Assembly: GCA_030645235.1 (NCBI GenBank)
Contig: JAUSMV010000012.1
Location: 186,001 to 250,000, forward strand
Direction of reading: 5' to 3'
Length of the DNA: 64,000 nt
DNA from: Parvibaculum sp.
GTDB lineage: Bacteria; Pseudomonadota; Alphaproteobacteria; Parvibaculales; Parvibaculaceae
Position 1 is the first letter of the stretch, and each line of letters starts with the position of its first letter. Shown here in pieces: positions 25,766 through 33,507 of this stretch. Below the pieces are notes generated by a model. That model did not search any database and was not told the DNA's origin. It worked only from the letters and a program-made list of their open reading frames with translations. Position numbers and translations under genes: made by a program.

Positions 25766-25806
25766 GGGAGGGCTACCGGAAATCCTGATTACGGCTTTAC
25801 TTTATT

Positions 25807-26406
25807 TCAGGGTTTTTCCGGCGGCACACCAAAGCCGAGATCGATCCATTCCGCTGACTGAATATCCGTTCCTGCTTGTGTGCGCTCAATCGGTGCAGCA
25901 TAGCCTGCATCTTCTTCGCGACAGACCATGCCGACAATGCGCGCATTGCCGCTGGCCGGTGCCTTCAATGGCAGATAGATGGTGGTGACAATGCCTGAGC
26001 GGCCGGAACTGTAATGATTGGCATAGCGCGCCACCATGCCACAAGGTTTGGAGATGATGGCTTCGTAGGCGTTGATCACGCGCTCGCGTGAAACGTCCGA
26101 CTGGTTGGTGAGAACATTTTCGCGGGTGAAGTCAAAGCCGATGCGGTCAACCATGGCGGTACCTGCAAAGCGTGCGATGACATTATCGCGGGCGACGATG
26201 TCGAGCAGCATGATGTTGGGGAGCCATTGCGTCAGAGCGAGCAAATCAAATTTATCCGCACGCGGCAGATCGCCAGCCTCGCGGCCGGAGTTCCAATAGT
26301 CGTAGAGCTCAGAAAAACCGCTCAGCTCACGCCAGTTTCTCACATCTGCCTTGTGGCCTTGTCCGCCACCTGTATCGTTCGGTGAATAGTGCATGTCTGT
26401 ACCCAC
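25807..26406 (-). CDS. PAS_5-family protein
   Basis: A 199-residue single-domain protein. It has the PAS_5 signature LYDYWNSGREAGDLPRADKFDLL, LLDIVARDNVIARFAGTAMVDRIG and SGRSGIVTTIYLPL. The family is abundant in alphaproteobacteria and stands alone as a sensor-like domain with no output; function is mostly unknown. It is transcribed alone on minus between the COQ9 gene (convergent) and purK. Confidence 0.85.
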   Translation of the reverse strand: MGTDMHYSPNDTGGGQGHKADVRNWRELSGFSELYDYWNSGREAGDLPRADKFDLLALTQWLPNIMLLDIVARDNVIARFAGTAMVDRIGFDFTRENVLTNQSDVSRERVINAYEAIISKPCGMVARYANHYSSGRSGIVTTIYLPLKAPASGNARIVGMVCREEDAGYAAPIERTQAGTDIQSAEWIDLGFGVPPEKP

Positions 26407-26477
26407 GTGCCACCAACGTCCTGTCCGATGGCCTACAATACAGTTGTTTTACCGCCGCTGTCCTTAACGGAGTGTTT

Positions 26478-27617
26478 TTAACGCGGAGTTTTCGGACCTA
26501 AACCAAAAGGATAGAGGCGCGTTAAATGCCCCATCTTCCGGTCCGGGCGGGCCTCGGCTTTGCCGTAGAGATGCAGCGCCGTGCCGGGTTCGGCGGCCAG
26601 CGAGGCCCAGTCGTTCACTTCATCGCCGATGAGGTTCAGCATGATGGCGTCGCTGTGGCGTTTGGGGCTGCCGAGCGGCCAGCCGCAGATGGCGCGGATG
26701 TGCTGCTCGAACTGGCTCACTGTGCAGGCATCCTGTGTCCAGTGGCCGGAATTGTGAACGCGGGGTGCAATCTCGTTGACGAGAAGACGCGGGCCTGAAG
26801 CATCCGCACCCAGAACAAACATTTCAACACCCATGACGCCGACATAGGCGAGGTCAGCCACAATATGCGCGGCGATGGCGCGGGCTTCATCGGCGAGTTT
26901 CGTGTCGATGCGAGCAGGCGCGAGGCTCTGATCGAGAATGTGGTTTTTGTGGATGTTCTCGACGGGATCGTAAGCCGCCGTCGTGCCGTCCACCCCACGC
27001 GCGACGATGACGGATATTTCGCACTTGAAGGGGACGAAGCCTTCGAGGATGGCGGGGGCGCGGCCGATGGCGTCGTAAGCGGCGAGGGCGTCGGCGGGCG
27101 TTGATATTTTCGCCTGACCTTTGCCGTCGTAGCCGAAGCGGCGCGTTTTGAGAATCGAGGGTGTGCCGATCAACTCAATGGCTTTCAGCAGCGCGGCTTC
27201 ATCGGGAATGTCGGCGAAGGGGGCGGTCGGGATGTTGTGCGATTTCAGAAAGTTTTTTTCGACGATGCGGTCCTGTGCGGTCGCCAGCGCTGTCACGCCG
27301 GGGCGCACGGGCGCGTGCTCGGCGAGGATGCGCGCGGTCTCAGCGGGGACGTTTTCAAATTCATAGGTGACGACATCGACGCTATCGGCAAAGCGGGCGA
27401 GCGCTTCGGCATCATCATAGGCCGCGCGTGTTCTGCCTGCAGCGACGTCCATCGCCGGGGCCTCAGTGTCGGGGCAGTAGATGTGGCTTGAGAGACCAAG
27501 CTCGGCGGCGGCGAGTGCCAGCATGCGGCCAAGCTGACCTCCGCCCAAAATGCCGATGCGTCCACCGGGGGCGACCACTTTCGGCGCGAGGGGAGATTTA
27601 TTCGTCAACTGGGACAT
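26478..27617 (-). CDS. purK: N5-carboxyaminoimidazole ribonucleotide synthase
   Basis: A 379-residue ATP-grasp enzyme from ATG 27617 (MSQLTNKSP). It contains [46 protein letters not shown] and [16 protein letters not shown]. It converts AIR, ATP and bicarbonate to N5-CAIR in purine synthesis. It overlaps the purE end by 20 bp, a tight purEK operon. An upstream in-frame ATG at 27668 would extend it further into purE and is less likely. Confidence 0.96.
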   Translation of the reverse strand: MSQLTNKSPLAPKVVAPGGRIGILGGGQLGRMLALAAAELGLSSHIYCPDTEAPAMDVAAGRTRAAYDDAEALARFADSVDVVTYEFENVPAETARILAEHAPVRPGVTALATAQDRIVEKNFLKSHNIPTAPFADIPDEAALLKAIELIGTPSILKTRRFGYDGKGQAKISTPADALAAYDAIGRAPAILEGFVPFKCEISVIVARGVDGTTAAYDPVENIHKNHILDQSLAPARIDTKLADEARAIAAHIVADLAYVGVMGVEMFVLGADASGPRLLVNEIAPRVHNSGHWTQDACTVSQFEQHIRAICGWPLGSPKRHSDAIMLNLIGDEVNDWASLAAEPGTALHLYGKAEARPDRKMGHLTRLYPFGLGPKTPR

Positions 27618-28089
27618 CACCAACAGCGGCGGTCTGGGCGGCGCGATAGGCGTCGAGACGTTTGGCAAGGGCAGGGTCCATCAGTGCCAATACAGCGGCG
27701 GCGAGGAGGCCCGCATTTTTGGCACCGGCATCGCCGATGGCCAGCGTGCCGACGGGAATGCCGCCCGGCATCTGGACGATGGAGAGAAGGCTGTCCTGAC
27801 CGCTCAGGGCCTTGGACTGGATCGGTACACCGAAGACGGGGAGCGGCGTCATGGCGGCGCACATGCCCGGCAGATGGGCGGCGCCACCGGCACCGGCGAT
27901 GATGACTTTGAGGCCGCGCTCACGGGCGGTTTTGGCGTAATCGACGAGGCGGTCGGGGGTGCGGTGGGCCGAGACGATGCGGCACTCATGCGCCACGCCC
28001 AATTCGGCGAGGGTGTCGGAGGCGAGTTTCATGGTTTTCCAGTCCGACTGGCTTCCCATGATAATGCCGACGCGTGCTTGCTCTGCCAT
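27598..28089 (-). CDS. purE: N5-CAIR mutase
   Basis: A 163-residue class I PurE from ATG 28089 ([17 protein letters not shown]). It has [34 protein letters not shown] and [17 protein letters not shown]. It isomerises N5-CAIR to CAIR, the step after PurK. A longer frame to 28185 adds a non-conserved, cysteine-containing extension and was not chosen. It is the first gene of the purEK operon. Confidence 0.96.
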   Translation of the reverse strand: MAEQARVGIIMGSQSDWKTMKLASDTLAELGVAHECRIVSAHRTPDRLVDYAKTARERGLKVIIAGAGGAAHLPGMCAAMTPLPVFGVPIQSKALSGQDSLLSIVQMPGGIPVGTLAIGDAGAKNAGLLAAAVLALMDPALAKRLDAYRAAQTAAVGDVPVDE

Positions 28090-28188
28090 GTCTTTCCGAA
28101 TCCAGATGACGCCTTTAGCGGCGCGGAAAGCGGCGCAGTATAGGCATGGAGAGGTCTTTGGCAAGGAAGGAAGTGAGACCTTCACCCA

Positions 28189-28213
28189 ACCCTCTCCCAG
28201 AGAGGGAGAGGGT
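28189..28213. repeat. ACCCTCTCCC hairpin of the pyrimidine/purine-arm family
   Basis: ACCCTCTCCC, a 5-nt AGAGA loop and GGGAGAGGGT form a perfect 10-bp inverted repeat just downstream of the monooxygenase stop (minus) and upstream of purE. It could act as a transcription barrier but lacks a T run. Confidence 0.75.
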
Positions 28214-28228
28214 CAGGAAGGAAGGGAT

Positions 28229-29707
28229 TTAAGCCGCTTTCTTCTTTGCGGGCGCTTTGTTTGAAAATTCCATGGCGCCGTCCTCGACCTTGCCGAATTT
28301 GAGGCTGAAGAGATCGAGCGCGTAGTTCTGATAGAGTTTCCACGGGGCTTTGGAGCCCTGTTTGGGGAACTGATCGATCGAGCGCTGGACATAGCCCGAC
28401 GAGAAGTCGAGCCAGGGTTCGGGCGTCACGGTCGACTCGTCGATGCGCGGTGTGGCCTGACGGGTGCCGGTGCGATCCATGTGGTTGATCAGGCGACAGA
28501 CATATTCGCAGGTAAGGTCGCACTTCAATGTCCATGAGGCATTGGTGTAGCCGAAAGACGAAGCGAGGTTCGGCACGCCTGAATACATCATGCCTTTGTA
28601 GGCATAGGTCTTCGACAGATCGATGCGCTTGCCGTCAACCGTGACTTCAAGCCCGCTCAACAGCTGGAGGTTGAGGCCTGTTGCGGTGACGATCAAATCG
28701 GCTTCGAGTTCTTTGCCGGATTTGAGTTTGATACCTTTTTCCGTGAAGGTCTCGATGTGATCGGTCACAACGTCGGCGCGGTTTGATTTGATCGCGTCGA
28801 AGAGATCACCATTGGGTACGAGGCAGAGACGCTGATCCCACGGATTATAGGTCGGCGTGAAATGCTTTTTGACGAGATCGTCGCCCAGCTGCTCGCGCAC
28901 CATGTTGAGAATATAGGCTTTGACCTGCTGGGGCTTGTTGCGCGCGAGGCGGAAGAAATACATGCCAAACAGCACGTTTTTCCAGCGTGTGAGGCCGTAA
29001 GCGATTTTGGCGGGCAGATATTTGCGCAGCTTGTTGGCGAGTTCATCTTCAGCAGGGCGCGACACAACGTAAGTCGGTGAACGCTGCAGCATGGTGACGT
29101 GGGCGGCGTCCTTTGCCATTTCCGGCACAAGCGTGACGGCGGTGGCCCCGGAGCCGATTACGATGACGCGCTTGCCTTTGTAGTCGATGTCGGGCGTCCA
29201 TTTTTGCGGATGAACGATGCGGCCTTTGAAATTTTCCGCGCCGGGGAATACAGGCGTGTAGCCGCCAGCATAGTTGTAGTAGCCCGAGCACATGAAGAGG
29301 AAGTTGCAGGTGTATTGCGTGATCTTCTTGTCTTCACCGACTTCGACTTCGACGGTCCATGCCGCGTCCTCGCTCGACCATGAGGCGCGTCTGACCATGT
29401 GGCGGAAGCGGATGTGACGTTTGATGTCGTTCTCGTCCGCCGTCTCATGCAGGTAGCTGAGGATCGCGGGACCATCGGCAATGGCTTTGGCCTGTGTCCA
29501 TGGTTTGAACGAATAGCCCAACGTGTACATGTCGCTGTCGGAGCGGATGCCGGGATAGCGGAAGAGATCCCATGTGCCGCCCAGAGCCTCGCGGCCCTCA
29601 AGGATCGCATAGGTCTTGGTCGGGCAGTTCACACCCAGATGATAGGCCGCGCCGATGCCTGAAATACCGGCACCCACGATCAGCATGTCGAAATGTTCGG
29701 TGGTCAT
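28229..29707 (-). CDS. Flavin-containing / Baeyer-Villiger-type monooxygenase (EthA-like)
   Basis: A 492-residue class B flavoprotein monooxygenase. The FAD site is GAGISG (12-17), the NADPH site GSGATA (185-190), and the fingerprint F-x-G-x3-H-x3-W falls at residues 160-170 (FKGRIVHPQKW). The end is Lys/Ala-rich (NKAPAKKKAA). The overall sequence recalls EthA-type Baeyer-Villiger monooxygenases that convert ketones to esters or oxidise thioamides. It is monocistronic. Two overlapping palindromes stand 25-60 bp upstream of the ATG and probably bind a repressor, perhaps TetR-like, which is not encoded next to it. Confidence 0.9.
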   Translation of the reverse strand: MTTEHFDMLIVGAGISGIGAAYHLGVNCPTKTYAILEGREALGGTWDLFRYPGIRSDSDMYTLGYSFKPWTQAKAIADGPAILSYLHETADENDIKRHIRFRHMVRRASWSSEDAAWTVEVEVGEDKKITQYTCNFLFMCSGYYNYAGGYTPVFPGAENFKGRIVHPQKWTPDIDYKGKRVIVIGSGATAVTLVPEMAKDAAHVTMLQRSPTYVVSRPAEDELANKLRKYLPAKIAYGLTRWKNVLFGMYFFRLARNKPQQVKAYILNMVREQLGDDLVKKHFTPTYNPWDQRLCLVPNGDLFDAIKSNRADVVTDHIETFTEKGIKLKSGKELEADLIVTATGLNLQLLSGLEVTVDGKRIDLSKTYAYKGMMYSGVPNLASSFGYTNASWTLKCDLTCEYVCRLINHMDRTGTRQATPRIDESTVTPEPWLDFSSGYVQRSIDQFPKQGSKAPWKLYQNYALDLFSLKFGKVEDGAMEFSNKAPAKKKAA

Positions 29708-30029
29708 AGGTCGTCACCTTCCCAAAGGCGGCGTCAGTTTCTGTTAAAACTGACAAATTGTCTGTTATGGCCGTTCTTGTACTCTGAAAACGAGTAAAAT
29801 CACAGAAGTTTCGTATTCCCCTTGGTCAAATTGGGGGCGGACGGGATCAAATTGGCAGGTTCTGGCCTTTTTGGACGATTAATGGCATCTTTGATTCGGT
29901 CGGTTTGGCTGTAATCATCGTTTATATTTGGTTACGACCTATCGCGGGTTGAAGGTTTCAGGCAGGCTTTAGCAGTTGCGTATAGGCCGAACGGATTAAG
30001 GCCTAAGGGTCGGGAGATCGAGGTCGGAG
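29708..30029. other. Divergent intergenic region, 322 bp
   Basis: Apart from the dyads at 29733-29765, this AT-rich divergent region holds the promoters of the monooxygenase (minus) and the diguanylate cyclase (plus). I see no gene, terminator or repeat copy in it. Confidence 0.5.
29733..29765 (-). promoter_or_regulatory. Overlapping palindromes upstream of the monooxygenase
   Basis: GTCAGTTT-N6-AAACTGAC (29733-29754) is an 8-bp perfect dyad. It overlaps GACAA-A-TTGTC (29752-29762), a second dyad. They sit 26 bp and more upstream of the monooxygenase ATG, a typical repressor operator position. Confidence 0.6.
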
Positions 30030-30776
30030 ATGAAAGTCGGAGACAATCGGCCGCTTGAGCAGAACCCGATCGTGGCGCGTGAACGCGCCGAAGCACTTGC
30101 GCGCCAGCCCGCCACATTCACGACAGTTCCCGCGCCGTCCGTCGGCTCCGGGCGCACAATCACCGATGCCGTGAGTTTCATGGGCATCCCTGCGACCGAA
30201 ATCACGCCCACTGTGCGCGACGCGCTGATGTCGCTGATGTCGGAAGTCGACAAGCTGCGCCGGGACGTTGAAAAAATGCGTACCCGTATCCGCGAGGCTG
30301 AAAAGCTCGCGGACCATGATCCGATGCTGCCAGTGCTGAACAGGCGGGCCTTCATGGCTGAGCTTGGCCGCGTTGTCGCCTATGCGCGCCGTTATAAAGA
30401 GCCTGCGGGGCTTGCCTATCTCGATATCGATAATTTCAAGCAGATTAATGACACCTATGGCCATGCGGCAGGCGATGCGGCGTTGCGCCACCTGATCGAG
30501 ATCGTCAGCGGCAATGTGCGCGAGACCGATATTGTCGGGCGGCTGGGCGGCGATGAATTCGGCGTCATCCTTGTGCGCAGCGATGAAAAAAGCGCTCACG
30601 CCAAGGCGGAAGCGCTGCGGCTGCTCATATCGCTCCATCCGTTGCTGATGGACGGCGTTGAGATTCCGATGTCGATTTCGGTGGGGGCGATTGCCATGGA
30701 CGGTACGATGGAGCCGCAAGCGGCTTTGGCGCTGGCTGACAAGGCGATGTACAGTGCCAAGCGTCAGGCCCAATAA
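30030..30776 (+). CDS. Diguanylate cyclase, GGDEF domain
   Basis: A 248-residue protein. Residues 1-90 contain a Pro-rich stretch and a coiled-coil-like helix (SLMSEVDKLRRDVEKMRTRI). Residues 95-245 are a GGDEF domain with intact GGDEF (173-177) and an inhibitory-site RxxD, RETD at 164-167, five residues before it. It should make c-di-GMP with product inhibition. There are no membrane helices or sensor domain; the coiled coil may drive dimerisation. It converges on the DUF465 gene, ending 2 bp before it. Confidence 0.92.
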   Translation: MKVGDNRPLEQNPIVARERAEALARQPATFTTVPAPSVGSGRTITDAVSFMGIPATEITPTVRDALMSLMSEVDKLRRDVEKMRTRIREAEKLADHDPMLPVLNRRAFMAELGRVVAYARRYKEPAGLAYLDIDNFKQINDTYGHAAGDAALRHLIEIVSGNVRETDIVGRLGGDEFGVILVRSDEKSAHAKAEALRLLISLHPLLMDGVEIPMSISVGAIAMDGTMEPQAALALADKAMYSAKRQAQ

Positions 30777-30778
30777 AC

Positions 30779-30985
30779 TTACGCAATAATATCCGGTAAT
30801 ATCTGATCGTCGATCTCGCGGATGCGGTCGCGCAGGTAGAGTTTGCGTTTTTTCAGACGTTTGATTTGCAACGTGTCGGGCATGGGTTTGCTTTCGAGCG
30901 CCATGATGGCGTCGTCGAGGTCACGGTGTTCTTCTTTGAGCTGCGCTAAAGCCTGCAGCAGCTCTTGTTCTTCCTGTTCGGTCAT
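30779..30985 (-). CDS. YdcH/DUF465 family protein
   Basis: A 68-residue helical coiled-coil protein: EEQELLQALAQLKEEHRDLD then LQIKRLKKRKLYLRDRIREI. This is the DUF465/YdcH signature; function is unknown, and such proteins are small and highly helical. ATG 30985 is preceded by GGAAGAGT on the minus strand. It is one of two DUF465 genes here; the other is at 32477. Confidence 0.88.
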   Translation of the reverse strand: MTEQEEQELLQALAQLKEEHRDLDDAIMALESKPMPDTLQIKRLKKRKLYLRDRIREIDDQILPDIIA

Positions 30986-31198
30986 ACTCTTCCGATTTAC
31001 CTGGCCCGATTTTTAAGCAGGCGCTTGGCCGGTCATGTGTCGGCCGCTTGCGCCATGCCTTGTATCATCGTGGCGAAGGAGGTGCATCAGGGCAAGCCCG
31101 CATCGGCCTTGCGGGCGCAATAATTTCAGGTTCGTTTGCACCTGTTCCAATTTGCAGACAGTCTTAGCCTGTCCCACAAAAATTGACTGCGAGGGGTT

Positions 31199-31711
31199 AT
31201 GAGTTCTGAAGCCCAAACCGCCGCTGCTAACGCCTTCTGGGGTTTCTCAACCGCGCTTTATGCAAAGCCCGGCGTTGAGACGGAGTTGTTGGCCCTGCAG
31301 GACGGTGACGGGTTGGAGGTCAACCTTGCGCTCTTCTGCCTCTATGCGGCCATGCGCGGGCAGGCGCTGGATTATGCGGCTGTTGAAGCCATGCGCGGTG
31401 TCGGACTTGCCTGGGGGCATGGGGTTGTCGCGCCTTTGCGGCAGGCGCGGCGATTGCTGAAACCGAGTGCCAGCGGGAGTGATGAGGCGGCGCGGTTGCG
31501 CAATGAGGTGAAGGCGATTGAACTGGCGGCCGAGAAGGCGATGCAGGGAGTGCTTGCCGAATTGCTGGTGACAGCGGCGTCACCCGACACACATGCGCAA
31601 CGTCTGCTCGCGGCGCAAAACTTTGCGGCGTGGTTTGATGAAGAAGGGATCGATGATGAAGGTCCGCGCGCGGGCGTTACCTATCTCATCAATGCCGCGT
31701 TTCCCCTTTAG
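31199..31711 (+). CDS. TIGR02444 family protein
   Basis: A 170-residue protein with the family pattern FWGFSTALYAKPGVETELLALQ, NLALFCLYAA and ARRLLKP. It is an all-helical conserved protein of unknown function, mostly in proteobacteria. GCGAGGGGTT precedes the ATG. Its stop overlaps the convergent ubiX stop. Confidence 0.82.
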   Translation: MSSEAQTAAANAFWGFSTALYAKPGVETELLALQDGDGLEVNLALFCLYAAMRGQALDYAAVEAMRGVGLAWGHGVVAPLRQARRLLKPSASGSDEAARLRNEVKAIELAAEKAMQGVLAELLVTAASPDTHAQRLLAAQNFAAWFDEEGIDDEGPRAGVTYLINAAFPL

Positions 31712-32346
31712 GATTTTTTAGCGGGCCGCACAGGGCTGCGCTTGCCGCCTTTGAGGTCTTCGCCCCAACGCTTCGTCACATCTGTTTCGATGTCGAAGAG
31801 ATCGAGCACGCGGGCGACCGATTGCGTGACGATATCGTCGATGGATTTTGGCGCGGCGTAAAAAGCGGGCATCGGCGGCGCGATGATGGCGCCGATTTCT
31901 GACAGATGCGTCATGGTGCGCAGATGGCCTGTGTGCAGCGGCGTCTCGCGCACCATCAGCACAAGGCGGCGGCGCTCTTTCAACACGACGTCGGCGGCGC
32001 GTGTTAACAAATTGGAGGTGACGCCCGTGGCGATTTCCGACATGGAGCGGATCGAGCAGGGTGCAACCACCATGCCCAGTGTTTTAAACGAACCGCTTGC
32101 GATGGCTGCGCCGATGTCACTCAACTGGTAGCGTGTATGGGCCAGTGCCTCGATGTCGCGTGGTGACATGCCCGTTTCATGGGCGAGCGTCAGTTCTGCC
32201 GCTTTGGTCATAACCAGATGCGTTTCGATTTTTTGGGCTTTAAGAATCTCCAGTAAACGCACGCCGTAAATTATGCCGGATGCGCCGGAAATGCCGACGA
32301 TCAGCCGTTTTGTATTTGGTTTCGGGGTCGCGCGCGCTTTTGCCAT
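31708..32346 (-). CDS. ubiX: Flavin prenyltransferase UbiX
   Basis: A 212-residue protein. It has GISGASGIIYGVRLLEIL at the FMN site, then SGSFKTLGMVVAPCSIRSMSEIATGV and RETPLHTGHLRTMTHLSEIGAIIAPPMPAFY. UbiX makes prenylated FMN for the decarboxylase UbiD in ubiquinone synthesis. ubiD is not in the window. Length and motifs are normal; the C-terminal tail is basic. Confidence 0.95.
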   Translation of the reverse strand: MAKARATPKPNTKRLIVGISGASGIIYGVRLLEILKAQKIETHLVMTKAAELTLAHETGMSPRDIEALAHTRYQLSDIGAAIASGSFKTLGMVVAPCSIRSMSEIATGVTSNLLTRAADVVLKERRRLVLMVRETPLHTGHLRTMTHLSEIGAIIAPPMPAFYAAPKSIDDIVTQSVARVLDLFDIETDVTKRWGEDLKGGKRSPVRPAKKS

Positions 32347-32476
32347 AGATGAGATTTAGCTTTTCTTTCCCTTATTTGCGAGGGGTCAAAAATATTTCTG
32401 TGAATTGTTCGACAGACCGTCAAAAAAGAGTCATGCTTTTCATGTCACCAACCACGGACATAAAGGTAGGTACACT

Positions 32477-32656
32477 ATGGCGCTGGAGTCGCATATCGCT
32501 GAGCTGAGTAGCCGGCACAAAGCTCTCGAAAGTCAGATTGAGAGTGAACTTCACCATCCCGCAAGCGATGATCTTCATATAGCTGAGTTGAAAAAACTCA
32601 AACTCAGACTGAAAGAAGAAATCGAAAAACTGTCCGGACACAGATCCGCGGCCTGA
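32477..32656 (+). CDS. YdcH/DUF465 family protein, second copy
   Basis: A 59-residue coiled-coil protein (MALESHIAELSSRHKALESQ and HIAELKKLKLRLKEEIEKL). ATG 32477 has a good ribosome site AAGGTAGG upstream. It is smaller than the first DUF465 protein and matches YdcH-like sequences. Function is unknown. A terminator hairpin follows at 32700. Confidence 0.85.
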   Translation: MALESHIAELSSRHKALESQIESELHHPASDDLHIAELKKLKLRLKEEIEKLSGHRSAA

Positions 32657-32699
32657 CATTTTCCCCCAACATCTAACCAAATGTCACAGACATTCGCTT

Positions 32700-32730
32700 G
32701 CGCCGGGCCTTCATGCCCGGCGTTTTGTTT
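32700..32730 (+). terminator. Terminator after the second DUF465 gene
   Basis: CGCCGGGC, a 6-nt CTTCAT loop and GCCCGGCG form an 8-bp stem followed by TTTTGTTTTG. Confidence 0.88.
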
Positions 32731-32741
32731 TGTGAAAAAGC

Positions 32742-32887
32742 GGGGATAGAGCGTGTTTTGGGCTCGAAAACAACACGTGTCACTCAACATTTCTTGCAAG
32801 AGATCGAGTGTTTCCATGCAGAGATCGTTAGTCGGTTCGTCGAGTGCGCGCGGCGCATGCGCGGCGCACTATCCCCACCCGGGGATA
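32742..32887 (-). repeat. 145-bp dispersed element, copy 3
   Basis: On minus the element runs TATCCCC-GGGT-GGGGATA (32887-32870), a 53-nt step to the internal ATG (32817), TCTTGCAAGA (32792-32801), and TATCCCC (32748-32742) after 69 nt. It shares ACACGTGTTGTTTTCG with copy 2. It lies in the 32657-33047 gap between the DUF465 and DUF2946 genes. Confidence 0.88.
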
Positions 32888-32930
32888 GAAATATAGGGTG
32901 CTGCAAAATAAAGTTATGCCCGGGCAAAGA

Positions 32931-32960
32931 TGGATTGCTTCGCTTTGCACGCAATGACGG
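32931..32960 (+). repeat. GATTGCTTCGC...GCAATGACGG intergenic repeat
   Basis: GGATTGCTTCGCTTTGC followed by ACGCAATGACGG is a widespread alphaproteobacterial intergenic repeat type as I recall it. It adjoins copy 3, so this gap is a repeat mosaic. The remaining bases up to 33047 hold the promoter region of the DUF2946 gene. Confidence 0.65.
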
Positions 32961-33047
32961 AAGTAGGGAAGACCCGTACCCAGTGCGGCCATTTGACGTT
33001 TGCCACTCTGATTGTCAGATTTCCCAGGTTCAGCTATTGAATTAGTC

Positions 33048-33452
33048 ATGAGAACGAGTGGGGCACACAGGGGATTTGCGGCGATCGCATTGTTGGCGAT
33101 CCTTGTGCGCGCAGTCTTGCCTGATGGTTGGATGCCTACACCTCCTGTTGCACATAAAGATGCAAATTGGGTGCCCTTCGTTATCTGTACGTCAGACGGT
33201 CTGGTTCAGCATTTAAGTGCCGACTCTGACGAGGAGCCGGTGAAAGACGACGGGACGGGATCTCGTAATTTTGCACCTTGTCCCTTTGCCGCCGCTGCAC
33301 ATTTGGCCCCGGTCGATAACCATGCCGCGACGTTGTTGCCGCAAACAGTTGTTTATCATCCTGCCGAATTTGCCGTTCAGGTGGATGCACCGCATCTGCG
33401 TGACGTTTTTGAACGCAAACGTTCCCGTTCTCCGCCCCTGCTTCTGATCTGA
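33048..33452 (+). CDS. DUF2946-like protein, partner of the copper receptor
   Basis: About 134 residues from ATG 33048 (MRTSGAHRGFAAIALLAILV). A signal anchor is followed by ILVRAVLPDGWMP, a CTSDG segment and CPFAAAAHLAP, the cysteine pattern of DUF2946. Such proteins often precede copper-type TonB receptors and may bind metal in the periplasm. It lies 55 bp upstream of the receptor. An earlier in-frame ATG at 33012 is less likely because it would precede the hydrophobic start by twelve polar residues. Confidence 0.72.
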   Translation: MRTSGAHRGFAAIALLAILVRAVLPDGWMPTPPVAHKDANWVPFVICTSDGLVQHLSADSDEEPVKDDGTGSRNFAPCPFAAAAHLAPVDNHAATLLPQTVVYHPAEFAVQVDAPHLRDVFERKRSRSPPLLLI

Positions 33453-33507
33453 CGCTTTCATGCGGCTCTTGCCGCTCGTTTCACATCAGATTGCAAGGTA
33501 TAATTCT

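Noticed and set aside
21969-32887. Oppositely oriented elements at 22 kb and 32.8 kb as ends of a composite transposon
   Set aside because: The DNA between them carries core genes (rpsU, def, purEK, ubiX) and no transposase or recombinase.
33012-33047. Earlier start of the DUF2946-like gene
   Set aside because: The extension is polar and overlaps the promoter region; ATG 33048 directly precedes the hydrophobic signal segment.
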